A DNA stretch of 64,000 nucleotides, taken from NCBI RefSeq assembly GCF_003596335.1, contig NZ_QZCH01000015.1:54453-118452 (forward strand). The letters are read 5' to 3'. Source of the stretch: Motilimonas pumila. GTDB lineage: Bacteria; Pseudomonadota; Gammaproteobacteria; Enterobacterales; CBDFNC01. The number at the start of each line of letters is the position of its first letter. The stretch's first letter is position 1. Shown in pieces: positions 36,268-45,580 of this stretch. Made by a program: the position numbers and the translations under genes. A model generated the notes under the pieces. It was not told the DNA's origin and did no database searches. It worked only from the letters and a program-made list of their open reading frames with translations.

Positions 36268-39200
36268 GTGCTTTTAAAACTTAAATCCTTAATATTGGCT
36301 TCTTGTTCAACCCTTTGTTTCAATGCCACTGCGCAAACGGATTATGTTAGCTTAGACATGGCTTTTTCTCAGGCTTCCGCTATGGAGTCTGAGGCTGGCG
36401 TAGAAATTAACGCAGGGAAGGCTTTGATAAGCGCAGTGAAATTAATTGAAGACTATGATTTCACAAAAGATCCTGATGTTATTTCCTATCTTCCTATGAA
36501 CGCATACGATACCAATTCATACAATTATCAGCGTGCGCCAAAAGTCATCACCGAAACGTATAACTTAGTTAATGCTTTTGACAATGCAAAAGCCTCAAAC
36601 CCAGAAGGGATTAATCTTGGAGCGGGTAAAAAAGGTAACGGGTTAACCTTTTCCGGTGGTTTTTTAAGACAGGGATTATACGGCCTTCAAGTGGGTGAAG
36701 CGCGAAAAACGGGTTTTAGTTATTCGGTATGGGTAAAGCCTGATGATTTGTCAGTCGAAGCTGGACTTATCAGTTCTGGAGCCTATTTCCGACACACCAC
36801 AAGCTTACGAATATTAAGCTCAGGTGTCTTATCATTTTCATATGCTTCTGATGAAGGTGCATCTGTCACTGTTACAGGCACCACAGCGTTAAAGTCAGAT
36901 CAATGGCAGCATGTTACCGCTGTTTATGATCCGGTCTCGAAAAGCTCAAAGATTTACCTTAATGGTGACTTAGAAGCCTCAGTGAGTGCCGATTCCCCCT
37001 TTGGCGTAAAGGGTATGGGCGTCTCATTACTTGTAGGTACAACGCCGAGCACCAATTCTGGCCACTATTATGGCGCAATGGATGAATTAGTAGTTTACAA
37101 GCGAGCGCTGAGTGCTGAAAAAGTGCAAGAGATTTTTCAGGGGGCGTTTTATCGTGGTGAAGTGGTTTACAAGGCAGTTCCACTTCCAAAATCTAATGCC
37201 GAGAATGGTGCATATAATACGCTAAAAGTGAATATCGACGAGACTCGTCCCGGCTCAACAAAGGTTTCAGTCTGGCAAAATGAACGCTGGCACTTGTTGA
37301 CGAATAGCTATGACGCGATCTTCGATATGCCTGTGAAAATGCCGCTAACAGAGTTGAAGTATAAATTAGAACTGGTTGCAAACACGTCAATCAGCAGTGT
37401 TAATTTTGAACTCAGTAATCAAGACTATATTGGCACAAAAAATAAATTCTCATTTATTTTCATGGGCGATGATAATGGCCATAAAGGGCACTCTGCGATT
37501 GCAGATGCGAGAAAGAGCATTGATGATTTAAAAATGGTGTTTACGGTTCCCGATAATGGCTGGGGTTCCGGTTTAGCCGATAATTATCGAAGCTATACAA
37601 ATGCTTGGATGAATCACCCAACGGCAGACTCTCGCTTTGTTCCAATTTTTAATGGCTTAGGAAATCATGATATAGAGGTCCCTACAGATGTTCACTACGC
37701 CTCTAAAGTACTGGGTGAGCAAGTGGCAAGTGCTTTACCGGGTATGCGAAATTATTTAGAAGGGCCCTACGATACTTATGCGAACGGGTACAAAGATACT
37801 AAGTTAACTTATTCCTTTGATTACCAAAATGCTTACTTTATGGTTCTTAACGGCTATTTTCGTGATAAAGATGTACCAACCGGCGATGGTAAATTTCACG
37901 ACCGAACTGACCCTTATTCATATAGCCCTTTTTCTCATGTTTCAGAAGACATGTTAACTTGGCTTGAACAAAGCTTGAGCACAACACAAGCAGAACATAA
38001 GTTCATATTTTTTCATGAAGGCGCATTTCCACCTCCTGGTCAGCGTCATTTTGGAGACAGCTTAGATAATTCAAAAGCCCCCGGTAATAGCGGGCCTGAT
38101 AATACTCGACCAATGCGTGATCGTTTTTGGACTCTTCTCGCTAAGTACCAAGTAACAGCCACCATGATGGGGCACAACCATACTTCAAGCCAAACGTGGG
38201 TAGCGGATCCTTCAGGCGTTTACGCTGCTGTTTACGAGTTAGAACCCGGATATATTTTATCAACCAAAAAATACGCCCATGTGGCGATAAACCAATCTCA
38301 AGTAACCGTTAAGTACATTGAAAGTGACCGCACTACGGGCGAGTTTGCGCCTTTTACTAAAGACCTTGTGATTGATCGATCCGTCAGTGGTAAGCATTCG
38401 CCTGTGATTAAGCAATACAAGGCAAAAGCTGAATCTGGATACATAGAAATAGATAAGCAGCAATATAAGTTGGAAGTCGGTGGCAGTATTCAGGCGACTT
38501 ACAATGACCTGTATTTTGAGGTTAAAGATAATGATATCAATGATTTGATTGAATTCTCTGTTGATGGTTTACCCACATTTTTGCAAGTTAACGAGATAAC
38601 CAATGCTGCTGGCGTTAACCAGTTTAGACGTATTTCATTGAGTACCAAACGCGCTGTCATTGAATCTGACCTCGGCAGTTATCCGATTACGGTCAAGGCC
38701 AGTGATGGCGTACATCAAGTCGCTAAAAGTGTCACATTGGATGTGATACCTGCAATGGCTCCGACTATTCTTGGCAGTAATATTATTAACGGCGCTGAAT
38801 ACGAAAAAGTGCGGGACGTATTTTTCTTTTGTAAAGATAATAGTGGCGTGAGCAATGGTCGGATTTATAATCAAATGGCTGTTACTTGGAATGGAAAATC
38901 TCTTAGGCAGGCCGGCATTTCGGGAGAACACAGTGGTTGGCGACCGCGTGGATATTTACCTTTTGGCAGTGAATTCATGTTTACAGGGATCCAGTTCAAA
39001 GAGGATAAAGTGCCTCCTGGTGAATATACTATTGCCGCGACCTGTGTTGATATTTATGGCGCAACTTCAGCGGCATTTAATCTAAATTTCACCGTGGTAG
39101 ACAGTGGCTTGGATTTGGCGCAAGAAAAACCGTGGACAGATATTGTTTATCCTTTGCCTGGGACTGTGGAAAATATCGACCGAATTAATATTTGGCTTCG

Positions 39201-41475
39201 GGCTAACAATGCCAAAACGAACTCTGCTCGACGTGACCTCGTGTACCGAACATTAGACAACCTTACCCTTACAAATAGCGGTGGCGAACCGGTTGTATAT
39301 CAGCAGTTGAATTCGATTGATAACCCCTATGATATCAGTATTGGTACCATTGAGATCTTGACTGATAACTTGGCCGATGATGTATACACTCTCAGTCTCG
39401 CGGCTTCCATGTCTGCGGAACTCACCGCAGAGCGTAAAAGCTATGAGTTCAAGGTGGTAAATGGCGCAGTTGTTGAGTCGAATGTACCGTCGGCGCCGAC
39501 CTGGTTAGGTTTGGAAGTTGAACCGATTTACTTTGCAAACCTGGACGCGGTACAAGTAAAAACGGTTAATAAAAAGCGCATCTTGAGTTGGGCTCCGCAT
39601 CCGCAAAACCAAGGGGTTAATGGTTATTACATCTATAAGAACAACACGTTATTGGCAATCCTAGGAAATGTGGATCAATATGAAGTCGATTTAACGCAAG
39701 TGACTGAGCAGGATGTGTTTCAAGTGATCCCTTACAATGCCAGCTCAGGTAAGACGGCTCGGCGTGAAACGGTTGTTACTCCTGAGCCAACTAAGCCTTC
39801 GGCTGCTCCTGTGCCACCAAGTCCCCCATTTGATGGACGAGAGCGTTATGTTGATGGCAGCTTAAGTGCTGACTGTTTTAACCAATATGACCTTAAAACC
39901 CGTCAATGTGCGAGTGGTCAAGAGACCGCTTTTAAAACCATTTTCTCTGCTTCTGAGTGGGCAGAGCCGGGAGATAAAATCAGCATTCGCCAAGGGCATT
40001 ATTCTGAAACCATTATGCCGCAGCGCTCGGGAGCTCCCGGAAAAGAAATTACCTACAGTGCTTATGAGCAGGAATCGGTCGTGATTGGTGAATTGTCTGG
40101 CGCTATGATGAAGGTGCTACCTGCTGGTGAATATCATGATATGTCTTGGTTAAAGGTCGGAATTTACATTTGGGAGAAATCGTATATTCATATCTCAGGC
40201 ATCACTTTCAAAGATATGGATGCTTGGGCTCGCCTTGTTCGTGCTAATCATATTACTCTGAAAAATAATCGCTTTTTGGATGCACGTGCACCCGGAAATC
40301 GCGCCAGCATAAAGCTGATTGATAGCCACTATAATGCCGTTGTAGACAATATTATTCATCGTGGTCACGACAATGTCTTTTTACTGGCTTCTGATCACAA
40401 TGATATTTCTGGTAATGATATTCAAAGCGGTCGACACACGCTTTGGACGATCAAGAGCGGCAACCATAATTTCATTCGTAATAATTACTTTCATAATGAA
40501 CTCGAAAAAATCGGTGAAGTAATGGACGCGAATGATCCTGTTTACGGTGAAGATGAGCCATTCTTTAACCTTACATCCACCAATGACGCTCACTTTAACG
40601 TGATTGAAAACAACGTTTTTGCTTATACGCCAGCTTCGTCGAATAACCCCTATCAAGGTATTCAATATGCCGGCCAAGACGGGGTTATTCGCAACAATGT
40701 ATTTTATCAAAATGCAGGCACTGGCATAGAGCTTACGAGTTATCAGTATGAGGCCACTTTCACGAGTAGGAATCGTATCTATCATAATGTGTTTTACAAA
40801 AACCATTTTGGTGGAATGACTGTCTCTGGCAATCAAGCGCATCAATTTCAAGACAATATAATGAAGAACAATCTATTCGAGGATAATGACTTTCAGGATC
40901 ATCGAAGAGAATTCTTATCTTGGATGGACTTTGATGGTAAGCCTGTACAGCTAATTGTTGCTCGGTCAACGGACGTGAGTTTTATGACCAATAATGTATA
41001 TAGTAACGCTCCTACTAATGGTTACGACGTGGTGAGAATTTATCCTAATGATGAGACTCCAAGACCTGAGGTTTCCTATAGCATAGAGTCACCTGAAGTA
41101 CCTTATCAGCAAGTGTTTACTGACAATTTAGGTGTGCCTTCATTGATGGTAGATCCAGCTAGCTATGACTTCAGGTTATCTCCTTCGAGTCCGCTTATTG
41201 ATGCCGCTAGCTTTTTAACGACAGCAAGTTCGACAGGATCTGGGCATACTATTAATGTTCATGACACGCGATATTTTGTCGCGAATAGTCCCGTATATGC
41301 CGGAGACACGATTCAACTGGAGGGGACCTCGTCGCAAGCTCGAGTGCTTCACATAGAGCACGACTCAAACCAATTAACACTCGATCAACCCCTATCATGG
41401 ACCTATGGCCAGGGTATTAGTTTGCCTTACCATGGCTCGAAACCCGATATTGGCGCATTTGAGTCTAACTATTAG
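36268..41475 (+). CDS. Giant secreted multidomain protein: LamG-like, metallophosphatase, FN3-like, parallel beta-helix
   Basis: I favour the GTG at 36268, giving 1735 residues. GGAG lies 7 bases upstream, and the signal peptide then starts at once (MLLKLKSLILASCSTLCFNA, cleavage near TAQ|TDY). An ATG at 36238 adds 10 residues without a good ribosome site. Order by residue: LamG-like concanavalin fold about 72-295; calcineurin-like metallophosphatase about 390-710 with FIFMGDDNGHKG, GLGNHDIE near 464, FFHEGAFPPP and MMGHNHTSSQ near 634; beta-sandwich linkers to about 1070; FN3-like about 1071-1174; a proline hinge; then right-handed beta-helix repeats about 1191-1580 (NHITLKNNRFLD, HNDISGNDI, DGVIRNNVFYQNAG). 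The tail ends PDIGAFESNY, common in beta-helix polysaccharide lyases. The catalytic role of the helix is not proven. Confidence 0.85.
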   Translation: MLLKLKSLILASCSTLCFNATAQTDYVSLDMAFSQASAMESEAGVEINAGKALISAVKLIEDYDFTKDPDVISYLPMNAYDTNSYNYQRAPKVITETYNLVNAFDNAKASNPEGINLGAGKKGNGLTFSGGFLRQGLYGLQVGEARKTGFSYSVWVKPDDLSVEAGLISSGAYFRHTTSLRILSSGVLSFSYASDEGASVTVTGTTALKSDQWQHVTAVYDPVSKSSKIYLNGDLEASVSADSPFGVKGMGVSLLVGTTPSTNSGHYYGAMDELVVYKRALSAEKVQEIFQGAFYRGEVVYKAVPLPKSNAENGAYNTLKVNIDETRPGSTKVSVWQNERWHLLTNSYDAIFDMPVKMPLTELKYKLELVANTSISSVNFELSNQDYIGTKNKFSFIFMGDDNGHKGHSAIADARKSIDDLKMVFTVPDNGWGSGLADNYRSYTNAWMNHPTADSRFVPIFNGLGNHDIEVPTDVHYASKVLGEQVASALPGMRNYLEGPYDTYANGYKDTKLTYSFDYQNAYFMVLNGYFRDKDVPTGDGKFHDRTDPYSYSPFSHVSEDMLTWLEQSLSTTQAEHKFIFFHEGAFPPPGQRHFGDSLDNSKAPGNSGPDNTRPMRDRFWTLLAKYQVTATMMGHNHTSSQTWVADPSGVYAAVYELEPGYILSTKKYAHVAINQSQVTVKYIESDRTTGEFAPFTKDLVIDRSVSGKHSPVIKQYKAKAESGYIEIDKQQYKLEVGGSIQATYNDLYFEVKDNDINDLIEFSVDGLPTFLQVNEITNAAGVNQFRRISLSTKRAVIESDLGSYPITVKASDGVHQVAKSVTLDVIPAMAPTILGSNIINGAEYEKVRDVFFFCKDNSGVSNGRIYNQMAVTWNGKSLRQAGISGEHSGWRPRGYLPFGSEFMFTGIQFKEDKVPPGEYTIAATCVDIYGATSAAFNLNFTVVDSGLDLAQEKPWTDIVYPLPGTVENIDRINIWLRANNAKTNSARRDLVYRTLDNLTLTNSGGEPVVYQQLNSIDNPYDISIGTIEILTDNLADDVYTLSLAASMSAELTAERKSYEFKVVNGAVVESNVPSAPTWLGLEVEPIYFANLDAVQVKTVNKKRILSWAPHPQNQGVNGYYIYKNNTLLAILGNVDQYEVDLTQVTEQDVFQVIPYNASSGKTARRETVVTPEPTKPSAAPVPPSPPFDGRERYVDGSLSADCFNQYDLKTRQCASGQETAFKTIFSASEWAEPGDKISIRQGHYSETIMPQRSGAPGKEITYSAYEQESVVIGELSGAMMKVLPAGEYHDMSWLKVGIYIWEKSYIHISGITFKDMDAWARLVRANHITLKNNRFLDARAPGNRASIKLIDSHYNAVVDNIIHRGHDNVFLLASDHNDISGNDIQSGRHTLWTIKSGNHNFIRNNYFHNELEKIGEVMDANDPVYGEDEPFFNLTSTNDAHFNVIENNVFAYTPASSNNPYQGIQYAGQDGVIRNNVFYQNAGTGIELTSYQYEATFTSRNRIYHNVFYKNHFGGMTVSGNQAHQFQDNIMKNNLFEDNDFQDHRREFLSWMDFDGKPVQLIVARSTDVSFMTNNVYSNAPTNGYDVVRIYPNDETPRPEVSYSIESPEVPYQQVFTDNLGVPSLMVDPASYDFRLSPSSPLIDAASFLTTASSTGSGHTINVHDTRYFVANSPVYAGDTIQLEGTSSQARVLHIEHDSNQLTLDQPLSWTYGQGISLPYHGSKPDIGAFESNY

Positions 41476-41738
41476 GGCGTGTTGACCTTTTGAGTTGATT
41501 TCAGCGGTAGTTTGCTGGGTTTTTATACAAGGCCAGAGGTTTTCAGGTGTTGCTATTCCATCTAAAAGAGGGGCAATGCACTAGCTATAAGCAAGCAACG
41601 CTGCCGCAGGGACGGCTGACATCGTTTTACTTTTGTTGCGCAGTCATGTTTGCTTGAATAGCTAGGCTATATAGTGCTGGCCCGATGAAAACAACTTTAT
41701 CCCGAACAAAGTTAAACCGCGAAAGGTCAACACGGCCT
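41474..41738. repeat. MITE-like palindromic element with terminal inverted repeats
   Basis: A 265-base non-coding element. Its 17-base ends, AGGGCGTGTTGACCTTT at 41474-41490 and AGGCCGTGTTGACCTTT (read on the minus strand) at 41722-41738, are inverted repeats differing at one base. The interior also pairs: CTAGCTAT at 41581-41588 with ATAGCTAG at 41658-41665, and a GCCG/CGGC pair in the centre. No transposase frame and no clear target duplication are visible. The stop codon of the 1735-residue protein (41473-41475) overlaps the left end. Confidence 0.65.
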
Positions 41739-41864
41739 TGGTGTGAAGTAGATTTAATACTGAAAAACCTAATGAATGGAGAGAACCAATGCGAGCGTTT
41801 ATATCACCTTGCCTTAGTGATTGCTTGATTGAGGTGTTTCGAGCGTGCTCACGATGCTGTTTTT

Positions 41865-42326
41865 TTAATCATGTGTTAGGTATTGTGCTTCTAACTGTTG
41901 GTAGCGTTGCTGGTTTAACCCCAAATCGCTTTTACCAGCCCGGCTTTGTGAGCGAAATTGTACCGTCTTGTCAGAAGCTTCCAGCCAGAATTCGACATCA
42001 TCATGAAACTTCATTGTCGGAGTGGTAAATACCGCATACAAATAATTCGATTCTTGTTGGACAATGCGTGCATTGCCCAGTGATTGCACACTCGCTTGGA
42101 TGGCTTTCATAGTGGTGGCTGAGTCGCTTTTCCATGGCCAAGGAGCAACGCGTTTGCTGGTGTCGGTAGCTTGGGTAGAGACGCCGTTTGGGCTGTTTTT
42201 CAATGGTTTAAACTGACCATCTAGCACCCCAAGTACTGGTACTTGGCTATTTTGCCAATAGATTAAGGCGAAAAAGGCAACAGTTATTACCAGTAGCAAG
42301 CTTGCGCTGTAAAGAAACATTTTCAT
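41865..42326 (-). CDS. DUF1499 family protein, membrane-anchored
   Basis: 153 residues. An N-terminal hydrophobic segment (residues 5-24) probably anchors the protein. The rest follows the DUF1499 pattern: SPNGVSTQATDTSKRVAPWPW, a middle IVQQESNYLYAVFTTPTMKFHDDVEFWLE, and the closing VQFRSQSRAGKSDLGLNQQR. Where most members have a Cys (PNCVSSQ-like) this one has Gly. Function of the family is unknown. It is convergent with the repeat element. A plus-strand frame at 41789 overlaps it and is rejected. Confidence 0.78.
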   Translation of the reverse strand: MKMFLYSASLLLVITVAFFALIYWQNSQVPVLGVLDGQFKPLKNSPNGVSTQATDTSKRVAPWPWKSDSATTMKAIQASVQSLGNARIVQQESNYLYAVFTTPTMKFHDDVEFWLEASDKTVQFRSQSRAGKSDLGLNQQRYQQLEAQYLTHD

Positions 42327-42556
42327 TGAGCATCCTTTGCGTTCATTACTTATCTATTACGCCCTGTGTGAATCATGGGATCAAATTGTCTGGCGCTTAT
42401 GCCTTATTATTGGCTGTGGTCTATGTGTTTGAGTTGAGTACATATATTAAGCTTACTTTAGTCTCGTTAAATAAGCGAAAAATCCCATAATGGCAACAAG
42501 TTATGCTTTGCCAGGAACAAGCATAACTCAGCCGCGTGACAGGCAAACCATAGTAG

Positions 42557-42961
42557 TTAACCGTCTGCTTTATCCAGGTCTTTAACGGTGAAAGCGTAAC
42601 CATAAGCGCCGTTGTGGTAATAATAACTTGGCTTCACCAGCTCAACTGTTATGCCTAGGTTTTTAGCATATTCAAGTCCTGCTGCGCGCCCTTTATCTTC
42701 ATTCATGGTGGTAGTGAACTCGGCAATGGGTGACCAAGACGTGTCCATGATCAATACCCGATTAGGTTTCTCCAGCGAGGCATGAAGGTGAAAGGTTTCG
42801 CCATTTTTGGTGGTGATGGTCTCGAACTCATTCATGTTGAATTTTGCTGCGGTGACCATAAATTGAATGGTGCGCTTGATAGGAATGATAGAGGCGGCTT
42901 GTGCCTGCATAGCGCAAAGGCTTGATAGAGTAATCATGGCGGCAATAAGGTACTTTTTCAT
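42557..42961 (-). CDS. Small secreted hypothetical protein
   Basis: 134 residues from the ATG at 42961, which has GGAG upstream; starting at 43006 would add 15 residues with no signal peptide sense. The signal MKKYLIAAMITLSSLCAM-QAQA is cleaved near AQA|ASI. The mature part includes FNMNEFETITTKNGETFHLHA, SWSPIAEFTTTM and PSYYYHNGAYGYAF. I do not recognise it. It is probably periplasmic. Confidence 0.65.
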   Translation of the reverse strand: MKKYLIAAMITLSSLCAMQAQAASIIPIKRTIQFMVTAAKFNMNEFETITTKNGETFHLHASLEKPNRVLIMDTSWSPIAEFTTTMNEDKGRAAGLEYAKNLGITVELVKPSYYYHNGAYGYAFTVKDLDKADG

Positions 42962-43307
42962 CGGGCGCACTCCAAATAGGCGGTTTAAAGGATACTTGCT
43001 AGCCAAACGTGGTCAGCGAGGTATGACGCCATTTTGCATGGCTACCTATTTCAAGTGAATTTAAGCTTTTATAGTACTCCATAGAAATCTGTAGCTGGGG
43101 AGAGTTATCGCTACAGTATGATGACCTGGCCATCTTGAGGGATTACATGTGATTTGCCGCTCAGCTATATATGTTGATGGTTTAAAGGAGCATTACCGCA
43201 AGTATCCCGTTGTACTGCTTTGTGCTAGAGCTAACATTCTATAGCGTTACATCTATGGTAAACACTTGGTATTATCAAAAGCCTTATACCGGTGACAGCG
43301 AGCAGCT
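42962..43307. other. Intergenic region, divergent promoters, no gene seen
   Basis: 346 bases between the small secreted gene (minus) and the LysR regulator (plus). It should contain both promoters. I find no RNA gene, no clear palindrome and none of the sequence words shared by the two promoters further right. Confidence 0.5.
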
Positions 43308-44231
43308 TTGATGCAACAATTTTTAAAAGAATACGATTTCAATTTGTTGAAAATACTATGCTCTCTGGTTCATACCGGCTCGACTCATAGTAGTGCTCGT
43401 CAACTTGGCATTAATCAATCGACCGTCAGCCGTAGCCTTAAGAGGTTGCGAGAAACCTATGGAAATAGCTTATTTCAGCGTACCCCCCATGGGCTTGAAG
43501 CTTCTCCGTTGGCCAAAGACATGGCCGCGGTCATTGACCAGATGCTCGACCAGCTAAAAAATGTTGAAAACCAATATCGACAATTTGATCCTTTAACGTA
43601 TCGAGGCACGGTTAACATTGTGGTTAATCAAGTCATTCAAACGGTTTACGGCGCAAAGTTGGCGCTGCAATTAACCCGCGCACTGCCACAGGTTGATTTT
43701 GCTTTTGTTAGCTGGAATAGCGCGTCACAAGAGAAGCTTCTTAAAGGAGAGTATCACTATGGTATTCAGCTCAATTTAATGAAGTTACCCAAAAGCCTGC
43801 ACACTACGACCATATGCGAAACTAAAACAGCCATTATTGCGCGACAAAATCATCCTGCTTTTAAGGGTAAAATAACGGTGGAAAAAATGAGTGCTTATCC
43901 GATGGTGCGGTTATACATGCCAGAGGTGAATACTCTTGAAAGCTCGCTCGTAGAGCGTGCTTTACACAACTTAGGCTATGACGAGCGAATATGTGTTAAA
44001 ACCGATGATGCCCATGCTCTGGTTGATTTACTCAAATATGACGACGCCATATTTACCAATGGTTCCCCTTTTTTTGCTAACTTAGATCCTATGCTACAGT
44101 CTTTTCCGCCGCCAGAAGAGTTCCCAGAAGGCCCCCCTCTGAGTATTTTTAGCGTTTACCCAAACAGCCTACGCGAGCAAGCGCTTTACCAGTATTTAGA
44201 TGAGAAAATGATTGAAATCATGCAAGAATAA
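43308..44231 (+). CDS. LysR-family transcriptional regulator, likely controller of the DUF1254 cluster
   Basis: 307 residues. The helix-turn-helix is at about 15-65: LKILCSLVHTGSTHSSARQLG, INQSTVSRSLKRLRETYG, LFQRTPHGLEASPLA. The remainder is the usual effector-binding domain. It lies 302 bases ahead of the DUF1254 genes on the same strand. LysR regulators usually act on neighbouring genes, so control of this cluster and perhaps of the hydrolase at 48790 is a fair inference from position. The effector is unknown. Confidence 0.88.
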   Translation: MMQQFLKEYDFNLLKILCSLVHTGSTHSSARQLGINQSTVSRSLKRLRETYGNSLFQRTPHGLEASPLAKDMAAVIDQMLDQLKNVENQYRQFDPLTYRGTVNIVVNQVIQTVYGAKLALQLTRALPQVDFAFVSWNSASQEKLLKGEYHYGIQLNLMKLPKSLHTTTICETKTAIIARQNHPAFKGKITVEKMSAYPMVRLYMPEVNTLESSLVERALHNLGYDERICVKTDDAHALVDLLKYDDAIFTNGSPFFANLDPMLQSFPPPEEFPEGPPLSIFSVYPNSLREQALYQYLDEKMIEIMQE

Positions 44232-44251
44232 ACGCGTTTTCAGTCGCTTAA

Positions 44252-44279
44252 CGCGAGCTCGGTATATGCCGAGCTAGCG
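44252..44279 (+). terminator. Probable terminator hairpin after the LysR gene
   Basis: CGCGAGCTCGG pairs with CCGAGCTAGCG, an 11-base stem with one mismatch and a 6-base loop, 20 bases after the stop codon. The following bases are TCACTCTT, a weak T run. Confidence 0.45.
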
Positions 44280-44413
44280 TCACTCTTACTTCAAATAGCC
44301 AATGTTGCAGACAGATTCTGTATTTCTGCCCTTTGGTTAGTCGCTACTGCTACCTCCCACATTAACTTGCCCTGCATTTTTAACTGCCGCTTGGTTATGA
44401 CGCGCTAATGTGT

Positions 44414-44465
44414 AATGCGAATATGCATTAAACGCAATGCATTGCTGTACATATTTGCATCAATT
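44414..44465 (+). promoter_or_regulatory. Palindromic operator candidate in front of the DUF1254 operon
   Basis: Several related words lie within 52 bases: AATGCGA at 44414, ATGCATT at 44423, the perfect palindrome GCAATGCATTGC at 44434-44445 and TTTGCATCAATT at 44454-44465. It ends 68 bases before the first DUF1254 start. The same words occur at 48564-48600. The likely binder is the LysR protein encoded just upstream, but this is not shown. The rest of the 302-base gap holds only the LysR hairpin. Confidence 0.55.
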
Positions 44466-44533
44466 AAAGTGACTTTCAGAAAGTAATCGATATCAAAAAC
44501 GACGCATTACTCAGTACTGAGAGGAAATAAAAA

Positions 44534-45568
44534 ATGAATCAACCCCACGCGCTCGCAGCAGCGCTACTTGCCGCATGCACCATCACGACGCCCGCTGTGC
44601 TCGCCGATGAACCAACTGTCAATGTTACGCTCGACACTTATGTGCGCGCAGAAAGCGACCATATGATTCAGAGTGTTATCGCGTCATTTGGCGGCGATAT
44701 CATGGAAATGACCCATACACGAACGCCCGTAACAGCGGATAACAACCCAGTCATTCGGATGAACCAAGACACCTTCTATTCTGGCACCGTACTGGATTTA
44801 TCCCAGCCGGTTGAAGTGATCATGCCTGATATCGGTGACCGCTACATGTCGATGCATATTGTTAACCAAGACCACTACATGTTCGCAGAGCATGAGTCTG
44901 GGAGTTATATATTGACCGAAGAGCTTGTCGGTACCCGCTTTGCGTTAATTGCTTTTCGCACCTTTGTTGATGCCAATGATCCTGACGATATCGCGTTAGT
45001 GCATCGCATACAGGACTCAATTGTTGTCAAAGGCGGTGGCGAGGGGCCGTACGATGCGCCCAACTGGGACCTTGATGATATTAGAAAAGCGCGTCAGGCA
45101 TTAAACAGCCTTTCAGAACTTGGTTGGAGCAGCCACTATGCCTTTGGTAGCAAAGAGGAAGTTCGAGCAATTGATCATTTGATTGGCACGGGCGCAGGTT
45201 GGGCAGGACTCCCGCGCACTGCTGCGTTGTATCAACTTGGCACAGTGGATGCCAACGATGGTGTCACTGCGCATACCTTTACCGTAAAAGACGTGCCGGT
45301 TGACGCATTCTGGTCGATCACTGTCTACAACCAAGAGGGTTTTTTAGAGGCCAATGAGCTAGGACGTAATAGTTACAACAACGTTACCGCAGCAGCCAAC
45401 GAAGATGGCTCCATTACGCTGAATTTCGGAGGCTGTGATGACGGCAGGGTTAACTGTATCCCTATCACTGAAGGCTGGAACTACAATATTCGCGCCTATC
45501 AACCACAACAATCAATTCTCGACGGCAGTTGGACCTTCCCTGACATCAAGCCCGTTAGTGGCCAATAA
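44534..45568 (+). CDS. DUF1254/DUF1214-type secreted protein, first of three
   Basis: 344 residues with a signal peptide ending AVLA|DEP. The first part (DNNPVIRMNQDTFYSGTVLDL, PDIGDRYMSMHIVNQDHYM) follows the DUF1254 pattern. The last 90 residues (VDAFWSITVYNQEGFLEANEL, GWNYNIRAYQPQQSILDGSW) follow DUF1214. A short cysteine pair in GGCDDGRVNC may be a disulfide. It starts after GAGAGGAAATAAAAA. Shorter than its two neighbours, it lacks much of the middle. It is the first of three consecutive related genes. The families have no settled function. Confidence 0.85.
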   Translation: MNQPHALAAALLAACTITTPAVLADEPTVNVTLDTYVRAESDHMIQSVIASFGGDIMEMTHTRTPVTADNNPVIRMNQDTFYSGTVLDLSQPVEVIMPDIGDRYMSMHIVNQDHYMFAEHESGSYILTEELVGTRFALIAFRTFVDANDPDDIALVHRIQDSIVVKGGGEGPYDAPNWDLDDIRKARQALNSLSELGWSSHYAFGSKEEVRAIDHLIGTGAGWAGLPRTAALYQLGTVDANDGVTAHTFTVKDVPVDAFWSITVYNQEGFLEANELGRNSYNNVTAAANEDGSITLNFGGCDDGRVNCIPITEGWNYNIRAYQPQQSILDGSWTFPDIKPVSGQ

Positions 45569-45580
45569 AAGGAGTTCGAC

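Noticed and set aside
41789..42028. Plus-strand frame after the MITE-like element, with GGAGAG before its ATG
   Set aside because: It overlaps the DUF1499 gene on the other strand over most of its length, and the translation is a shadow of that gene. A decayed leader fragment cannot be excluded.
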